A DNA stretch of 5,789 bases from an uncultured Collinsella sp. GTDB taxonomy: Bacteria > Actinomycetota > Coriobacteriia > Coriobacteriales > Coriobacteriaceae. The DNA lies in the NCBI GenBank assembly GCA_937969105.1, contig CALBUZ010000013.1, positions 1 to 5,789 on the forward strand, in the 5' to 3' direction. Both the position numbers and the translations under genes were made by a program. Positions 5,539 through 5,789 of the stretch are shown in pieces. Within the stretch, counting starts at the first letter, position 1, and the number at the start of each line of letters is the position of its first letter. Under the pieces are notes generated by a model. The model was not told the DNA's origin, did no database searches, and saw only the letters and a list, made by a program, of their open reading frames with translations.

Positions 5539-5573
5539 CGCTGCTTTGAACAGTTTGAAAGGAGATATCTGAT

Positions 5574-5789
5574 ATGGTTCAGATGCAAACTTATCTCAAA
5601 GTTGCCGACAACACCGGTGCCAAGGAGCTGATGTGCTTCCGCGTGCTGGGCGGCACCCGCAAGAGATACGCAAACATTGGTGACGTCGTGGTCTGCTCTG
5701 TCAAGAAGGCAGCCCCCGGCGGCTCCGTTAAGAAGGGCGACGTCGTCAAGGCTGTCATCGTGCGCAGCAAGCATGGCGTCCGCCGCGAC
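5574..5789 (+). CDS. rplN: 50S ribosomal protein L14 (5' part, cut by the window edge)
   Basis: L14 lies at the subunit interface, forms bridges with 16S rRNA, and is the binding site of the silencing factor RsfS. The 72 codons seen, of the ~122 usual, remain open to the last base, so the gene continues beyond the window. Recognisable segments are [64 protein letters not shown] (8-71), the standard N-terminal beta-barrel. AAAGGAG (5558-5564) is 9 nt from the ATG at 5574, which favours this start over the in-frame ATG at 5583. In most genomes rplX and rplE would follow. Confidence 0.97.
   Translation, partial: MVQMQTYLKVADNTGAKELMCFRVLGGTRKRYANIGDVVVCSVKKAAPGGSVKKGDVVKAVIVRSKHGVRRD

Overview
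The window is the front part of a bacterial S10–spc ribosomal-protein gene cluster, read entirely from the + strand. It holds a promoter and a long untranslated leader, ten complete ribosomal-protein genes in the classic order rpsJ-rplC-rplD-rplW-rplB-rpsS-rplV-rpsC-rplP-rpmC, the first spc-type gene rpsQ, and the 5' part of rplN, which runs off the right edge. Several features point to a Gram-positive, clostridial-type host. Shine-Dalgarno sites are near-consensus (AAGGAGG) before almost every gene, S10 starts its own transcription unit, and the proteins carry many cysteines, as is common in strict anaerobes. The G/C-leaning third codon positions (Lys almost always AAG) suggest a moderately GC-rich Oscillospirales/Ruminococcaceae member such as Faecalibacterium or a relative. 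That placement is inference from protein flavour and codon use, not a search result.

Layout: 1-53 carries an A/T-tract-preceded sigma-A-type promoter (TTGCCA, 17-nt spacer, extended TGA-TAAAAT). Positions ~54-405 form a ~350-nt leader with no convincing ORF. It can be folded by eye into several hairpins and ends in a GC-rich hairpin followed at once by five U residues (284-316), an attenuator-like element about 90 nt before rpsJ. From 406 to 5789 the genes are packed tightly. Two junctions overlap by 1 nt (rplD/rplW and rpsC/rplP), one overlaps by 11 nt (rplP/rpmC), and in three the stop codon is fused to the next SD as TAAGGAGG. Only three spacers are longer than 40 nt: rpsJ-rplC (97 nt), rplW-rplB (78 nt) and rpsQ-rplN (43 nt). 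Each holds perfect or near-perfect inverted repeats without U-tracts.

Together the genes make S10, S19, S3 and S17 of the 30S subunit and L3, L4, L23, L2, L22, L16, L29 and L14 of the 50S subunit. These include the peptidyl-transferase neighbours L2/L3/L16, the exit-tunnel proteins L4/L22/L23/L29 and the mRNA-entry protein S3. The coding content is ordinary housekeeping. What merits a second look is the RNA layer (leader attenuator, repeated GCGAT motif, hairpin spacers) and a short insertion in S3 beside its mRNA-entry arginines. I see no mobile element, CRISPR array, tRNA, rRNA or novel protein system.
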